In this document: positions 24,734-32,977 of the stretch, piece after piece | How the letters are laid out: every line of letters starts with the position of its first letter | Numbering within the stretch: the first letter of the stretch is position 1 | NCBI RefSeq assembly: GCF_028736115.1 | Contig: NZ_CP117877.1 | Coordinates: 4,402,001 to 4,466,000, forward strand | Length of the DNA: 64,000 nucleotides | Direction of reading: 5' to 3' | Source: Mucilaginibacter sp. KACC 22063 | Lineage (GTDB): Bacteria > Bacteroidota > Bacteroidia > Sphingobacteriales > Sphingobacteriaceae | Position numbers and translations under genes: made by a program | Notes under the pieces: generated by a model | Database searches by the model: none | Told to the model about the DNA's origin: nothing | The model's input: only the letters and a program-made list of their open reading frames with translations

Positions 24734-26761
24734 TTATTTCTCCGCCATCATTTTTTCCAAAGCGAACATCTCGTCGCGCAGTTTGGCGGCCTGTAAAAAG
24801 TCCATGTCTTTAGCTGCGGCAAGCATATCCTTCTTGGTATTGTCTATCGCTTTTTTCAGGTCGGCTTTGCTCATGTATTGTACAATAGGGTCGGCCGCTA
24901 TGTTAGCTATCACATCCTCCTCTTCAATATAAGGGCGCTGTACACCTCCTTTAAAGTCGACAACCGAAGTTTGCTCAATGATCGCTTCTTTAGATTTACC
25001 AACCGTTTTAGGTACAATGCCGTGCTCCTCATTATAAGCAATCTGCTTTTCCCGGCGGCGGTTAGTTTCCTCAATCGTGATCTGCATGCTATCTGTAATC
25101 GTATCAGCATACATAATCACACGGCCGCGGTCATTACGCGCAGCACGGCCAATGGTTTGTATCAATGAGCGTTCCGAACGCAGGAAACCTTCTTTATCCG
25201 CATCTAAAATTGCCACTAACGATACCTCGGGTAAGTCCAAGCCTTCCCGTAATAAGTTGATACCGATCAATACATCAAACTCACCTAATCGCAAGCCACG
25301 TAATATTTCCACACGCTGCAAGGTTTTTACTTCCGAGTGAATGTAACGGCATTTGATACCCAGTCTGTCCATGTATTTGGCAAGTTCTTCCGCCATACGT
25401 TTAGTTAAGGTGGTTACCAGTACACGGTCTCCCATTTTAATGGTTTTGTCCACCTCGTCCAGCAGATCGTCCACCTGGTTAATTACGGGGCGAATTTCAA
25501 TTACCGGATCAAGGAGACCCGTAGGGCGAATCACCTGTTCCACCACCACACCATCAGATTTCTCCAGTTCAAAATCGCCGGGCGTTGCACTCACGTAAAT
25601 GGTTTGAGGTGCCAGCCTTTCAAATTCCTGGAAGTTAAGCGGACGGTTATCTAAAGCCGCAGGCAAGCGAAAACCATATTCAACCAGGGATATTTTACGC
25701 GAACGGTCACCGCCATACATGGCGCGGATCTGTGGAACGGTCACGTGGCTCTCATCGATCACCATCAGGTAATCGTCCGGAAAATAATCCAGCAAACAGA
25801 ACGGCCTTGCACCAGGCTTGCGGCCATCGAAAAAACGTGAATAATTTTCGATACCCGAGCAATAACCCAACTCACGGATCATTTCCAAATCGTAGTTAAC
25901 CCTTTCTTCCAGTCGTTTGGCTTCCAGGAAACGTTTTTCATCTATAAACTGCTGCTTGCGCATTTCCAGTTCTTCCTGTATGGCCCATATTGATTGCGTG
26001 AACCTGTCGCGTGGGGCAACGTAAAGGTTAGCCGGGAACAGCACCATGTGGGTCATTTTCTCTATAGTTTTACCCGTGCCCGGATCAAAGCTGCTCAACT
26101 CTTCAATATCATCACCGAAAAAAGATATACGGTAAGCGTAATCCAAATAAGCCGGATAAATATCTACTGTATCGCCCTTAACACGGAATGTACCGCGTTT
26201 AAATTCGGCTGTTGTGCGCGAATAAAGTATCTCCACCAGCCTGTGCAGAAAGGCGTTGCGGCTAATGCGTGTCCCTACCGCAAATTTAAATACCGAATTG
26301 GAAAAGTCTTCGGGGTTACCCATACCATAGATACATGAGATAGACGACACCACGATAACATCCCTGCGGCCCGACATTAAAGACGAAGTAGTGCGCAGAC
26401 GAAGCTTTTCTATCTCTTCATTTATCTGTAGGTCTTTCTCTATGTAAGTATTGGTGGTTGGGATAAATGCCTCGGGCTGGTAATAATCGTAATAGGATAC
26501 AAAGTAGTTAACCGCATTTTCAGGGAAGAACTGCTTAAACTCGCCATACAGCTGTGCAGCCAGTGTTTTGTTATGGCTAAGTACCAGCGTAGGTTTTTGC
26601 GTTTGCGCAATTACATTGGCCACAGTAAACGTTTTACCAGAGCCGGTTACCCCTAATAATGTTTGATAGTTTTCACCGGTGTTAACGCCCTCAACCAGTT
26701 GCCTGATGGCTTCCGGCTGATCGCCGGTTGGGAAATAATGCGAATTTAGTTTGAAATCCAT
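24734..26761 (-). CDS. uvrB: Excinuclease ABC subunit B
   Basis: 675 residues from ATG 26759-26761; the frame extends ten codons further upstream, but the MDFKLNSHYFPTGDQ start matches the family. UvrB verifies DNA damage brought by UvrA and loads UvrC. Seen: Walker A GVTGSGKTFT, the damage-probing beta-hairpin YYDYYQPEAFIP, DESHVTVPQ (Walker B), helicase motif VLVTTLTKRMAEELA, the QTIGRAARN motif VI and the C-terminal UVR helices (IDNTKKDMLAAAKDMDFLQA). It is transcribed alone; upstream is a divergent gap with a 14-bp palindrome shared with yjjG. The C-terminal end lies against a repeat cluster. Confidence 0.96.
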   Translation of the reverse strand: MDFKLNSHYFPTGDQPEAIRQLVEGVNTGENYQTLLGVTGSGKTFTVANVIAQTQKPTLVLSHNKTLAAQLYGEFKQFFPENAVNYFVSYYDYYQPEAFIPTTNTYIEKDLQINEEIEKLRLRTTSSLMSGRRDVIVVSSISCIYGMGNPEDFSNSVFKFAVGTRISRNAFLHRLVEILYSRTTAEFKRGTFRVKGDTVDIYPAYLDYAYRISFFGDDIEELSSFDPGTGKTIEKMTHMVLFPANLYVAPRDRFTQSIWAIQEELEMRKQQFIDEKRFLEAKRLEERVNYDLEMIRELGYCSGIENYSRFFDGRKPGARPFCLLDYFPDDYLMVIDESHVTVPQIRAMYGGDRSRKISLVEYGFRLPAALDNRPLNFQEFERLAPQTIYVSATPGDFELEKSDGVVVEQVIRPTGLLDPVIEIRPVINQVDDLLDEVDKTIKMGDRVLVTTLTKRMAEELAKYMDRLGIKCRYIHSEVKTLQRVEILRGLRLGEFDVLIGINLLREGLDLPEVSLVAILDADKEGFLRSERSLIQTIGRAARNDRGRVIMYADTITDSMQITIEETNRRREKQIAYNEEHGIVPKTVGKSKEAIIEQTSVVDFKGGVQRPYIEEEDVIANIAADPIVQYMSKADLKKAIDNTKKDMLAAAKDMDFLQAAKLRDEMFALEKMMAEK

Positions 26762-26871
26762 TATATCAAAAATACGGTTTGTTGAACGCAATAGCTAACG
26801 GTTTTAGCAAATATTACATCAACTTAATAAACGGTTAAAGGCTCGGTAAAGTTCTGCTTGTGATCAATTCA

Positions 26872-26885
26872 TGGTCACCTGACCA
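26872..26885. promoter_or_regulatory. 14-bp palindrome in the uvrB/yjjG gap
   Basis: TGGTCACCTGACCA is an inverted repeat of TGGTCA around CC. It lies 58 bases before the YjjG start and 111 bases before uvrB. Its symmetry suits a dimeric regulator, but no known box is matched. Confidence 0.3.
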
Positions 26886-26942
26886 AAGCGAGTCGACTTT
26901 GATTTGAAAAATTTGACCACCTTTGCTTCTTAATATAGCTAC

Positions 26943-27632
26943 ATGAAATACCGCCACATTTTCTTCGACCTTGACCATACCATCTGGGATTTTGATAAAA
27001 ACGCTGAAGAAACCCTGCAAGAACTTTTTTTGCAATACGGTTTGGGCGAACTTGGGTTGCAATCGGAGCTTTTCATTGAAACATATACACAAAACAACCA
27101 CCGCCTGTGGGCTGAATACCATTTAGGAAAAATCACCAAAGCTACTTTACGTGAGCTGCGTTTTAAGCAAACCTTTCTGGATTTGGGCATGCACCCTGAT
27201 ATAATACCTGCCGGATTTGAAGATGACTATGTACGCATTTGCCCTACCAAGCTTAACCTGTTTCCCGAAGCGCATGAAACCCTGCAGTACCTGAGCGGAA
27301 AGTACCGACTGCATTTAATATCAAACGGTTTTAAAGAGGCAACCACTATAAAAGTAAGCAATACTGATCTGGTTAAATACTTTGATAACGTTGTAATTTC
27401 AGAACTGGTTGGTGTAAATAAACCTGACAAAGCTATTTTTGAACATGCCTTACAATTGGCCGATGCGCAGAAAAAAGAAAGCGTCATGATCGGCGACAGC
27501 CTGGAAGCCGACATTTATGGTGCGCTTAATTTTGGCATGGATGCCATTTATTTTAACCCTAACAGCCTGCCCAAACCCCAAGATGTACCTGTGCAAATTT
27601 CACATTTAAGAGAATTGCGGGATATGCTATAA
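26943..27632 (+). CDS. YjjG-type noncanonical pyrimidine nucleotidase (HAD)
   Basis: 229 residues. HAD motif I FFDLDHTIWDFDKN has the nucleophile aspartate and an FDLDxTLWDF-type YjjG signature; motif II is in LHLISNGFKE; motif III lysine in VGVNKPDKAIF; motif IV GDSLEADIYGA. YjjG family enzymes dephosphorylate UMP, dUMP and dTMP-type nucleotides and detoxify halogenated pyrimidines. Divergent from uvrB with 181 bases between. No terminator is seen before the convergent glycan enzyme gene that ends 65 bases on. Substrate assignment is family-based. Confidence 0.82.
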   Translation: MKYRHIFFDLDHTIWDFDKNAEETLQELFLQYGLGELGLQSELFIETYTQNNHRLWAEYHLGKITKATLRELRFKQTFLDLGMHPDIIPAGFEDDYVRICPTKLNLFPEAHETLQYLSGKYRLHLISNGFKEATTIKVSNTDLVKYFDNVVISELVGVNKPDKAIFEHALQLADAQKKESVMIGDSLEADIYGALNFGMDAIYFNPNSLPKPQDVPVQISHLRELRDML

Positions 27633-27697
27633 AGCACAGCGCAACCCTCTTATTTAATAACACTTTCCAGGGAACGGCGAGGCGAATAAATCACGAT

Positions 27698-30600
27698 CTA
27701 ACTACCAGCATCCTGCTTCTCTTCGGTCTCTTTTACATTAACAGTACCCGTACGTTTCAACACTCCCCATCCGCTTAATTCGCCTTTTACTGCCTTGCGA
27801 ATAGATTTAAATAAAACGTAATACATCAGCTGTCGCCAGATAAAACGCTGCGGAATAATGTAAACCAGTTTCTTATAATCCTCTCGTTCCATCCAGAATG
27901 CAATGAAGGATACAACACAGTCTACCAGGATAAATACCAGGTAATAGGTAAGTATCTTCCACGGCTTGTCACTGAATAAGCCAATGATCATTAGCAGGTC
28001 GGCAAGCGGCGAAAATAATGGCAATATGATTTGGAAGATCAGGATATTAGGCATACCTACCATCCCAAAAAATTTATACTTTTTATTGAAGAGCGCATCG
28101 CGGTTTTTCCAGAAACTTTGTATCACACCAAAACTCCAGCGGAAGCGTTGCTTCAGCAACATACCTAACGACTCAGGCGCCTCTGTGTAAGCAATGGATT
28201 CGGCGCAGTTTCTAACAATGTAACCTTGTTTCAGGATGCGCATGGTAAGATCGCAATCTTCGGCTAAGGTATCAGAAGTAAAACCACCGGCTTTAAATAT
28301 GGCCGATTTTCTGAATGCACCTATCGCGCCCGGCACTACCGTAATACTGTTGAGTAAATCAAAAGCCCGGCGATCCATATTCTGAGCGGTGGTGTATTCT
28401 ATCGACTGCCATCTGGTGATCAGGTTAGTCTCGTTACCTACCTTTACCGTACCCGCCACTGCACCAATTTCATCATCTGTAAAATAGGTCATCAGGTGAT
28501 AAATCGCATCATTCTTCAGCTGTGTATCCGCGTCTATACATACCACGTACTCATTCTTGGCATAGGTAATGCCAAAGTTTAATGCCGAGGCCTTGCCCCC
28601 ATTAGGCTTGGTAAGTACCTGTACCAGCGGGTGGTTGCCATAAGCATTATCTACCACTTCAAAAGTACGGTCCTTTGATCCGTCATCAACAAAAATGATC
28701 TCCAATTCAGGATATTCAAGCTTTAGCAGGCTTTCAATGGTCTTTATTGCCGTAACTTCTTCATTATAAGCAGGCACAACAATACTAACCGGCCTTAACA
28801 CGGCATTGTCCAGCCGTTTCTGCATTGTCTTTTTATCTTCTATATGCTGGCGTACCGCTAAAATACCAATAAGTACGATCCGGCCAATTGCCAGGAAAAT
28901 AGCGGTAAGAAACAGATACATGATAAACCAGTTGCCCAGGAAATAGCCAACAATAAACATATTGTAAAGGCTGCCCGTAATACCGCTATTCGCTTCGTCT
29001 TTAATAGGCGGCATCAGGTCATCCTTTTTCTTATCGATCAGGTCGGCAATGGTGGTAAAAGTGTAACCCTGCGATTTAAAGTAATGAATAATTGCAGGCA
29101 ATGCTTTTACCGTTTCTTCGCGTGTATCGCCACCGGCATCATGCAACAGGATCATGGACCCTTCCACACGTTTTGATTCGCGAATGGTACGGGCAATAAT
29201 ACTGTCAGCAGTAACCCCGGGCTGCCAGTCCCAAGGATCAATAGATTCCCCAATGTTGATATAGCTCTGCTTACGGCTTTCTTCTACCGGTATAACTTCG
29301 GCAAGCGTACTTGGCTCGGCATCGGCATTGAATGGCGGCCGGAACAGAATGGTGCTTTTCCCGGTAACAGATTCGATAAGCTTACGGGTGGCATTCAGCT
29401 CAAGGCTTACCCTTTGCAGGCTAATGGTAGAAATATCGGGGTGAAAAAACGTGTGATTACCAATTTCATACCCTTCGTCAAACTCCCGGCGAAGAATAGG
29501 GATATTCTTTTCGGCCATTGAACCCACCACAAAAAACGCAGCCGGAACATGTTCTCTTTTTAATATATCCAGAATACGCGGCGTGTAATCAGGATCGGGG
29601 CCATCATCAAAAGTAAGCACTACTTTTTTAGGCTTGTAACCATACCGTCTGATCACGTATTTGGTAGGCAGCTTAATATATTTTTGATTGGTGATTACAT
29701 AACTATTCGTATCCAGTGATAATTTGATCTGGCCTATGGTTGGCCTGGTGATCAGATCCAACACCTCACCTGTGCCGTCGTAATCAATCTTATTATTTAA
29801 GCCTACAGTTTCCAGATGTTTAATATCTATACCTGTTTTACGTAACGAATCAATAGATAAATTCTTCTGGAAGAACGTCCATAAACGCGGATCTTCAGAG
29901 CCAAAACGCCATAAAGCAACGCCGCCTGTAGCCCAGTCGTCGGCCATACGAACGATATTAAAATTAGCAGCGGCATCTGTAAAATACACCGTATGCTGAA
30001 GGCTGTCCTTATCCAGATAGTTGAAATGCAGGTTGGCAGAAACCGGATCATAGATAATTTCTTTACTATGCTCTTTGGCCGTACTTACCGCTTGTTGATA
30101 GCCGATTGATTTTCCGATGCTGTTCTCAGGCCAGTCATACCCCCCGCCCGCAATAGTCAGGATAATCTTTTCGCTGGGCACTATACTGCACACTCTATCC
30201 AGTATTTCTTCAACCCAGTGCTGGTGCGATACATCCCCGGCATTACTGGTTTCGTTATGCTGGTCAATGGCCATTACAAAAAGGAAGTCGTTTACTTTTT
30301 GCAAAGATTTCAGGTCATATTGCTCATCATCCGGTATAACGTTTTGCGTTACCAGAAAACCTTTTGCATGAAGGGCATTATAAAGTTCCTGCTGAAAGGC
30401 AAAATATTCTTTAGTGTTGCGGTTTGGAATATCATCAAAAGCAAGGTTAATGCCTTTGAACTGATATTTGGTCAGCTGCCCGATAAGGCTGTTGATAAAG
30501 GTGGTTCGCGCAGCCTTGTTCTTAACAATTCGTACAACATCTTTACTGTCAAACGCACCCTGTGTAGCGTTAAAATTGATGTAGTTGGTAATAGAGACAA

Positions 30601-31087
30601 CTATCGGCTTGTGGTACTTTTTATTAAGATTAAGCAAGCCTGTATCCATAGCTGCTTTAACGGTATCGGCATTGGGTGAGATAGAAAAGCCCTCGCTTAC
30701 GATCATATCTACACGGCCAATGTAATCAACCAGTGAAGTGTAAGCCTGTGGCTCCCATGCGCGGTAAAAGGCAGCGTTAAGCCGGTCTTTATTGTTGGGG
30801 TGTTTCAGTTGATGCAATTTCCTGGCACGGGCCAGCGCTTCAATTTCTGCTTTCTGTATTTTGAAATCCTTAAACTTCTTAGATTTTTTTAACTGGTCTA
30901 TCTCCTGGTTACTTAACTTTTTTGGGGCAGGATCTAAATTTGGAAGGCTTGGGTATTGTTTAGAAGTAATTGTTATGGCAGCAGCTACCACCGCACTTGC
31001 TAAAATGATAACAAGTATACGACTTAACCATTTAAACCGGTTCCATCTTTTTGGTGTATCTGCCTGAAATATCTGTTTGTTAGCCAT
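27698..31087 (-). CDS. GH18-like / polysaccharide deacetylase / glycosyltransferase fusion
   Basis: 1129 residues. A membrane anchor (about 22-42) is followed by a GH18-like barrel (about 90-430), a NodB deacetylase domain (about 485-700: LTFDDGPDPD 491-500, HTFFHPD 545-551, RPPFNAD), a helix pair, a GT2 synthase domain (about 775-1010: VPAYNEE, VDDGSKDRT, DADTQL, AEDCDL, QRFRWSFG) and further helices. The plan suggests a processive synthase that makes and modifies an N-acetylated glycan at the membrane. In the GH18-like part the catalytic DxDxE is replaced by GINLAFDD (212-219), so hydrolysis is doubtful. Likely alternatives are a poly-GlcNAc or chitooligosaccharide-like product; the sugar is not known. 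It stands as a single-gene transcription unit. Confidence 0.88.
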   Translation of the reverse strand: MANKQIFQADTPKRWNRFKWLSRILVIILASAVVAAAITITSKQYPSLPNLDPAPKKLSNQEIDQLKKSKKFKDFKIQKAEIEALARARKLHQLKHPNNKDRLNAAFYRAWEPQAYTSLVDYIGRVDMIVSEGFSISPNADTVKAAMDTGLLNLNKKYHKPIVVSITNYINFNATQGAFDSKDVVRIVKNKAARTTFINSLIGQLTKYQFKGINLAFDDIPNRNTKEYFAFQQELYNALHAKGFLVTQNVIPDDEQYDLKSLQKVNDFLFVMAIDQHNETSNAGDVSHQHWVEEILDRVCSIVPSEKIILTIAGGGYDWPENSIGKSIGYQQAVSTAKEHSKEIIYDPVSANLHFNYLDKDSLQHTVYFTDAAANFNIVRMADDWATGGVALWRFGSEDPRLWTFFQKNLSIDSLRKTGIDIKHLETVGLNNKIDYDGTGEVLDLITRPTIGQIKLSLDTNSYVITNQKYIKLPTKYVIRRYGYKPKKVVLTFDDGPDPDYTPRILDILKREHVPAAFFVVGSMAEKNIPILRREFDEGYEIGNHTFFHPDISTISLQRVSLELNATRKLIESVTGKSTILFRPPFNADAEPSTLAEVIPVEESRKQSYINIGESIDPWDWQPGVTADSIIARTIRESKRVEGSMILLHDAGGDTREETVKALPAIIHYFKSQGYTFTTIADLIDKKKDDLMPPIKDEANSGITGSLYNMFIVGYFLGNWFIMYLFLTAIFLAIGRIVLIGILAVRQHIEDKKTMQKRLDNAVLRPVSIVVPAYNEEVTAIKTIESLLKLEYPELEIIFVDDGSKDRTFEVVDNAYGNHPLVQVLTKPNGGKASALNFGITYAKNEYVVCIDADTQLKNDAIYHLMTYFTDDEIGAVAGTVKVGNETNLITRWQSIEYTTAQNMDRRAFDLLNSITVVPGAIGAFRKSAIFKAGGFTSDTLAEDCDLTMRILKQGYIVRNCAESIAYTEAPESLGMLLKQRFRWSFGVIQSFWKNRDALFNKKYKFFGMVGMPNILIFQIILPLFSPLADLLMIIGLFSDKPWKILTYYLVFILVDCVVSFIAFWMEREDYKKLVYIIPQRFIWRQLMYYVLFKSIRKAVKGELSGWGVLKRTGTVNVKETEEKQDAGS

Positions 31088-31182
31088 TAAATTGGTTAAA
31101 CTTTAAACTAATTTAAAAAGTTTGAAATGAAGTTATGATAAACCTTATAAAAAAGGAAATTATTAAAGAAGTAAAAGGCTGA

Positions 31183-31329
31183 TTAGTTGGGTTTTATATT
31201 AGAAAAATCCACGCCGCACTTACAATTGCTACCGCAACCCTTTTTAGCCGTAAAGCTTTTGTAGATCATTCGGCCTACATAAAACAGTGCTGCTGCAAAA
31301 AGTAAAACGATAATTACTGTCTGGATCAT
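31183..31329 (-). CDS. FeoB-associated-type Cys-rich small membrane protein
   Basis: 48 residues, ATG at 31327-31329. One membrane helix (IQTVIIVLLFAAALFYVGRMIY) then a short Cys-rich tail, KGCGSNCKCGVDF. This is the plan of the FeoB_associated family, normally a companion of the ferrous-iron transporter. No feoA or feoB is present in the window. It lies 211 bases downstream of a Crp/Fnr-type regulator on the same strand, with an inverted repeat between. Iron-related function is inferred from the family; the ORF is shorter than most gene callers accept. Confidence 0.7.
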   Translation of the reverse strand: MIQTVIIVLLFAAALFYVGRMIYKSFTAKKGCGSNCKCGVDFSNIKPN

Positions 31330-31367
31330 GGATACAAAGGTATGATTATATTTTAATACGCTTACGG

Positions 31368-31407
31368 CAGGTATATATTATTACACAGGCATTAAATAAT
31401 ATACCTG
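31368..31407 (-). promoter_or_regulatory. Imperfect hairpin between Crp/Fnr and Cys-rich genes
   Basis: CAGGTATATATTATT (31368-31382) and ATAATATACCTG (31396-31407) form a near-perfect stem with a small bulge. The rest of the gap 31330-31540 shows no gene. It may be a processing hairpin or weak terminator; there is no strong T-run on either side. Confidence 0.4.
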
Positions 31408-31540
31408 TCAGCGAGTTACCACCTCATTCTGTATGAATGTTGGGGATAAAGCTATGCCCTGGATGATTGACTATCTTAATCAGCGAAGTAGTATCTGCGA
31501 TGCAATGAGAACAAGGTTATATGGTGCCTTATGTGGAAGA

Positions 31541-32248
31541 CTACCGGTAATTAGCGCGTTTGATTAATAATTTAATGTCTGTTATTTTAATTTTATGGCC
31601 GTCTGTTTCTATCAGCCCTTCTTGTTTAAAGTCCTTCAATATCCTTACCACATTTTCTTTAGCGATCCCTGTTATATAGGCAAGGTCGCTTCTGGAGATG
31701 GTTAAATAGATTTTTTTAAAGTCCTCATCCTCCTCTTTATACTTTTCGCGCAGTACTATTAAAGCTATAGCCAATCGTTCTGTTGCTGTTCGCTGGCCCA
31801 ATACCGAAATACTGTTTGATAATACCTTAATATCGTGGCTTAATATTTTAATTAGTCTTAAGGCGAAAAGCGGGCATTTTTTTATGATGAACATAAAATC
31901 AACTGCAGGTATAAAATAAATCATGCAGTTTTCAATCGCAGCTGCCGAATCCGGGTACCGCTCCTCTGACAGAACAGCATGATAGCCTATCAGTTCTTTT
32001 GCTTTAGCAATGTATATGATTTGCTGTTTGCCCAAATGATCGGTCTTGTACTTTTTTACTTTTCCAGCGTGTACAAGAAAAATCCCGGACGGCACAGTTC
32101 CTTCTCTAAATATTATTTCGCCCTTTTTATAAGTGTGCAAACTACTATTAATCATCAGGCGATTATAGTCTTCTTCTGCCAAGGCATTAAGTGCAGATCC
32201 GCTGTCAAAGATCCACTCATCAATGGGGAAAATTCCGGCAATACTCAT
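31541..32248 (-). CDS. Crp/Fnr family transcriptional regulator
   Basis: 235 residues. The cyclic-nucleotide-binding-like fold is at about 30-150 (YKKGEIIFREGTVPSGIFLVHAGKVK) and the winged helix at 165-235 (SRSDLAYITGIAKENVVRILKDFKQEG). The recognition helix KENVVR keeps the Glu and Arg that in Crp and Fnr read the TGA half-site. It has no N-terminal cysteine cluster, so a [4Fe-4S] oxygen sensor of E. coli FNR type is unlikely; the two cysteines (ENCMI, KKCPL) lie within the sensor domain. Two FNR-like dyads sit in the divergent gap upstream (32268-32304), suggesting autoregulation and control of the divergent outer-membrane gene. The ligand is unknown. Confidence 0.88.
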   Translation of the reverse strand: MSIAGIFPIDEWIFDSGSALNALAEEDYNRLMINSSLHTYKKGEIIFREGTVPSGIFLVHAGKVKKYKTDHLGKQQIIYIAKAKELIGYHAVLSEERYPDSAAAIENCMIYFIPAVDFMFIIKKCPLFALRLIKILSHDIKVLSNSISVLGQRTATERLAIALIVLREKYKEEDEDFKKIYLTISRSDLAYITGIAKENVVRILKDFKQEGLIETDGHKIKITDIKLLIKRANYR

Positions 32249-32267
32249 TGCACGAATTTAAGAAAAA

Positions 32268-32304
32268 GTGATAATAATCAACGCTTTATGTTGATATAAT
32301 TCAA
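32268..32304. promoter_or_regulatory. Two FNR-like dyads in the regulator/OMP gap
   Basis: GTGATAATAATCAA (32268-32281) and TTGATATAATTCAA (32291-32304) each differ from TTGATnnnnATCAA at one base. They lie 23 bases apart centre to centre, between the divergent Crp/Fnr gene (starts 32248) and the outer-membrane gene (starts 32361). Binding by the neighbouring regulator is a fair inference. Confidence 0.55.
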
Positions 32305-32360
32305 AAAAGAAGGGGCCAATATTAACTAATTTGCAAAAAAAACTATTAGACCCCATTACA

Positions 32361-32918
32361 ATGAAAAAATATTTATTCTCATTAACAATTATTGCGTTCT
32401 GCTTTAAGCTTAACACGGCTAAAGCTCAATTTTCTGTTGCAACTAAAAAAGAAAATACCTGGCATTTGGAGGTAGGAGCAAACGGATTATACGATCTTAA
32501 CCCAGGTAAAAAGTATTACACAGCAGGTTTTGGTGCACAATTAGCCGGGATTTACTATCCTAATGAATTTGTAGGAATAACTTTAACTACCGGATACTTT
32601 GATTTACCGGGTAAGAAAAGAACCGTAAATCGTACGGAAATTAAACAGCCCAATTTTCAATTTGTACCATTAAAACTTGGCGTAAGAGGTTTTTTCGTCC
32701 CTAAATGGTATCTTGCAGGTGAATTTGGCTTAGGCTATGCCACGCCAGATATAGGTAATAATACACATTTCGCTAAAACCATTGCGCCGGGTTTAGGATA
32801 TGAAGATCTGGATTCAGGACTTGATGTTAGCTTAAGGTATGAGAATATGCACCATCAAGGTAATTATGTAAGTATGATTGCATTACAGGTTGCTTACTCC
32901 ATAAATTTATCTAAATAA
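32361..32918 (+). CDS. Outer-membrane beta-barrel protein (small)
   Basis: 185 residues from ATG 32361; ten upstream codons are discarded because MKKYLFS begins a normal signal peptide (cleavage near AKAQF). The mature part consists of alternating strands rich in Gly and aromatics (LEVGANGLYDLNPGKK, FGAQLAGIYYP, YLAGEFGLGYATPD) and ends VAYSINLSK, like an eight-stranded OmpA/OmpW-type barrel. No conserved catalytic motif. Divergent from the Crp/Fnr gene with two FNR-like dyads between, so it may be a target of that regulator. It ends just before a long palindrome that likely terminates it. Confidence 0.65.
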   Translation: MKKYLFSLTIIAFCFKLNTAKAQFSVATKKENTWHLEVGANGLYDLNPGKKYYTAGFGAQLAGIYYPNEFVGITLTTGYFDLPGKKRTVNRTEIKQPNFQFVPLKLGVRGFFVPKWYLAGEFGLGYATPDIGNNTHFAKTIAPGLGYEDLDSGLDVSLRYENMHHQGNYVSMIALQVAYSINLSK

Positions 32919-32931
32919 ATATTCTCTTATG

Positions 32932-32977
32932 TAAACGGATGATTCGTTGGGAACATTCCCGACGAATCATTCGTTTA
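32932..32977. terminator. Long palindrome at convergent gene ends
   Basis: A 22-bp near-perfect stem (arms 32932-32953 and 32956-32977, two G:T wobbles) with a tiny loop CA in the middle. It lies between the plus-strand OMP gene and the minus-strand FkbM gene and contains the stop codon of the latter (32967-32969). It is best seen as a bidirectional terminator; the T-run after it on the plus strand is short. Confidence 0.6.

Noticed and set aside
24633..24932. Open frame of 99 codons on the plus strand over the uvrB 3' end
   Set aside because: It is antisense to the conserved UvrB C-terminus and begins in repeats.
26762..26791. Ten-codon N-terminal extension of UvrB
   Set aside because: UvrB proteins start with the sequence found at 26761; the extension is unlike the family.
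31330..31540. Possible further small gene between the Cys-rich peptide and the Crp/Fnr gene
   Set aside because: No frame with credible composition was found; only an imperfect hairpin is visible.
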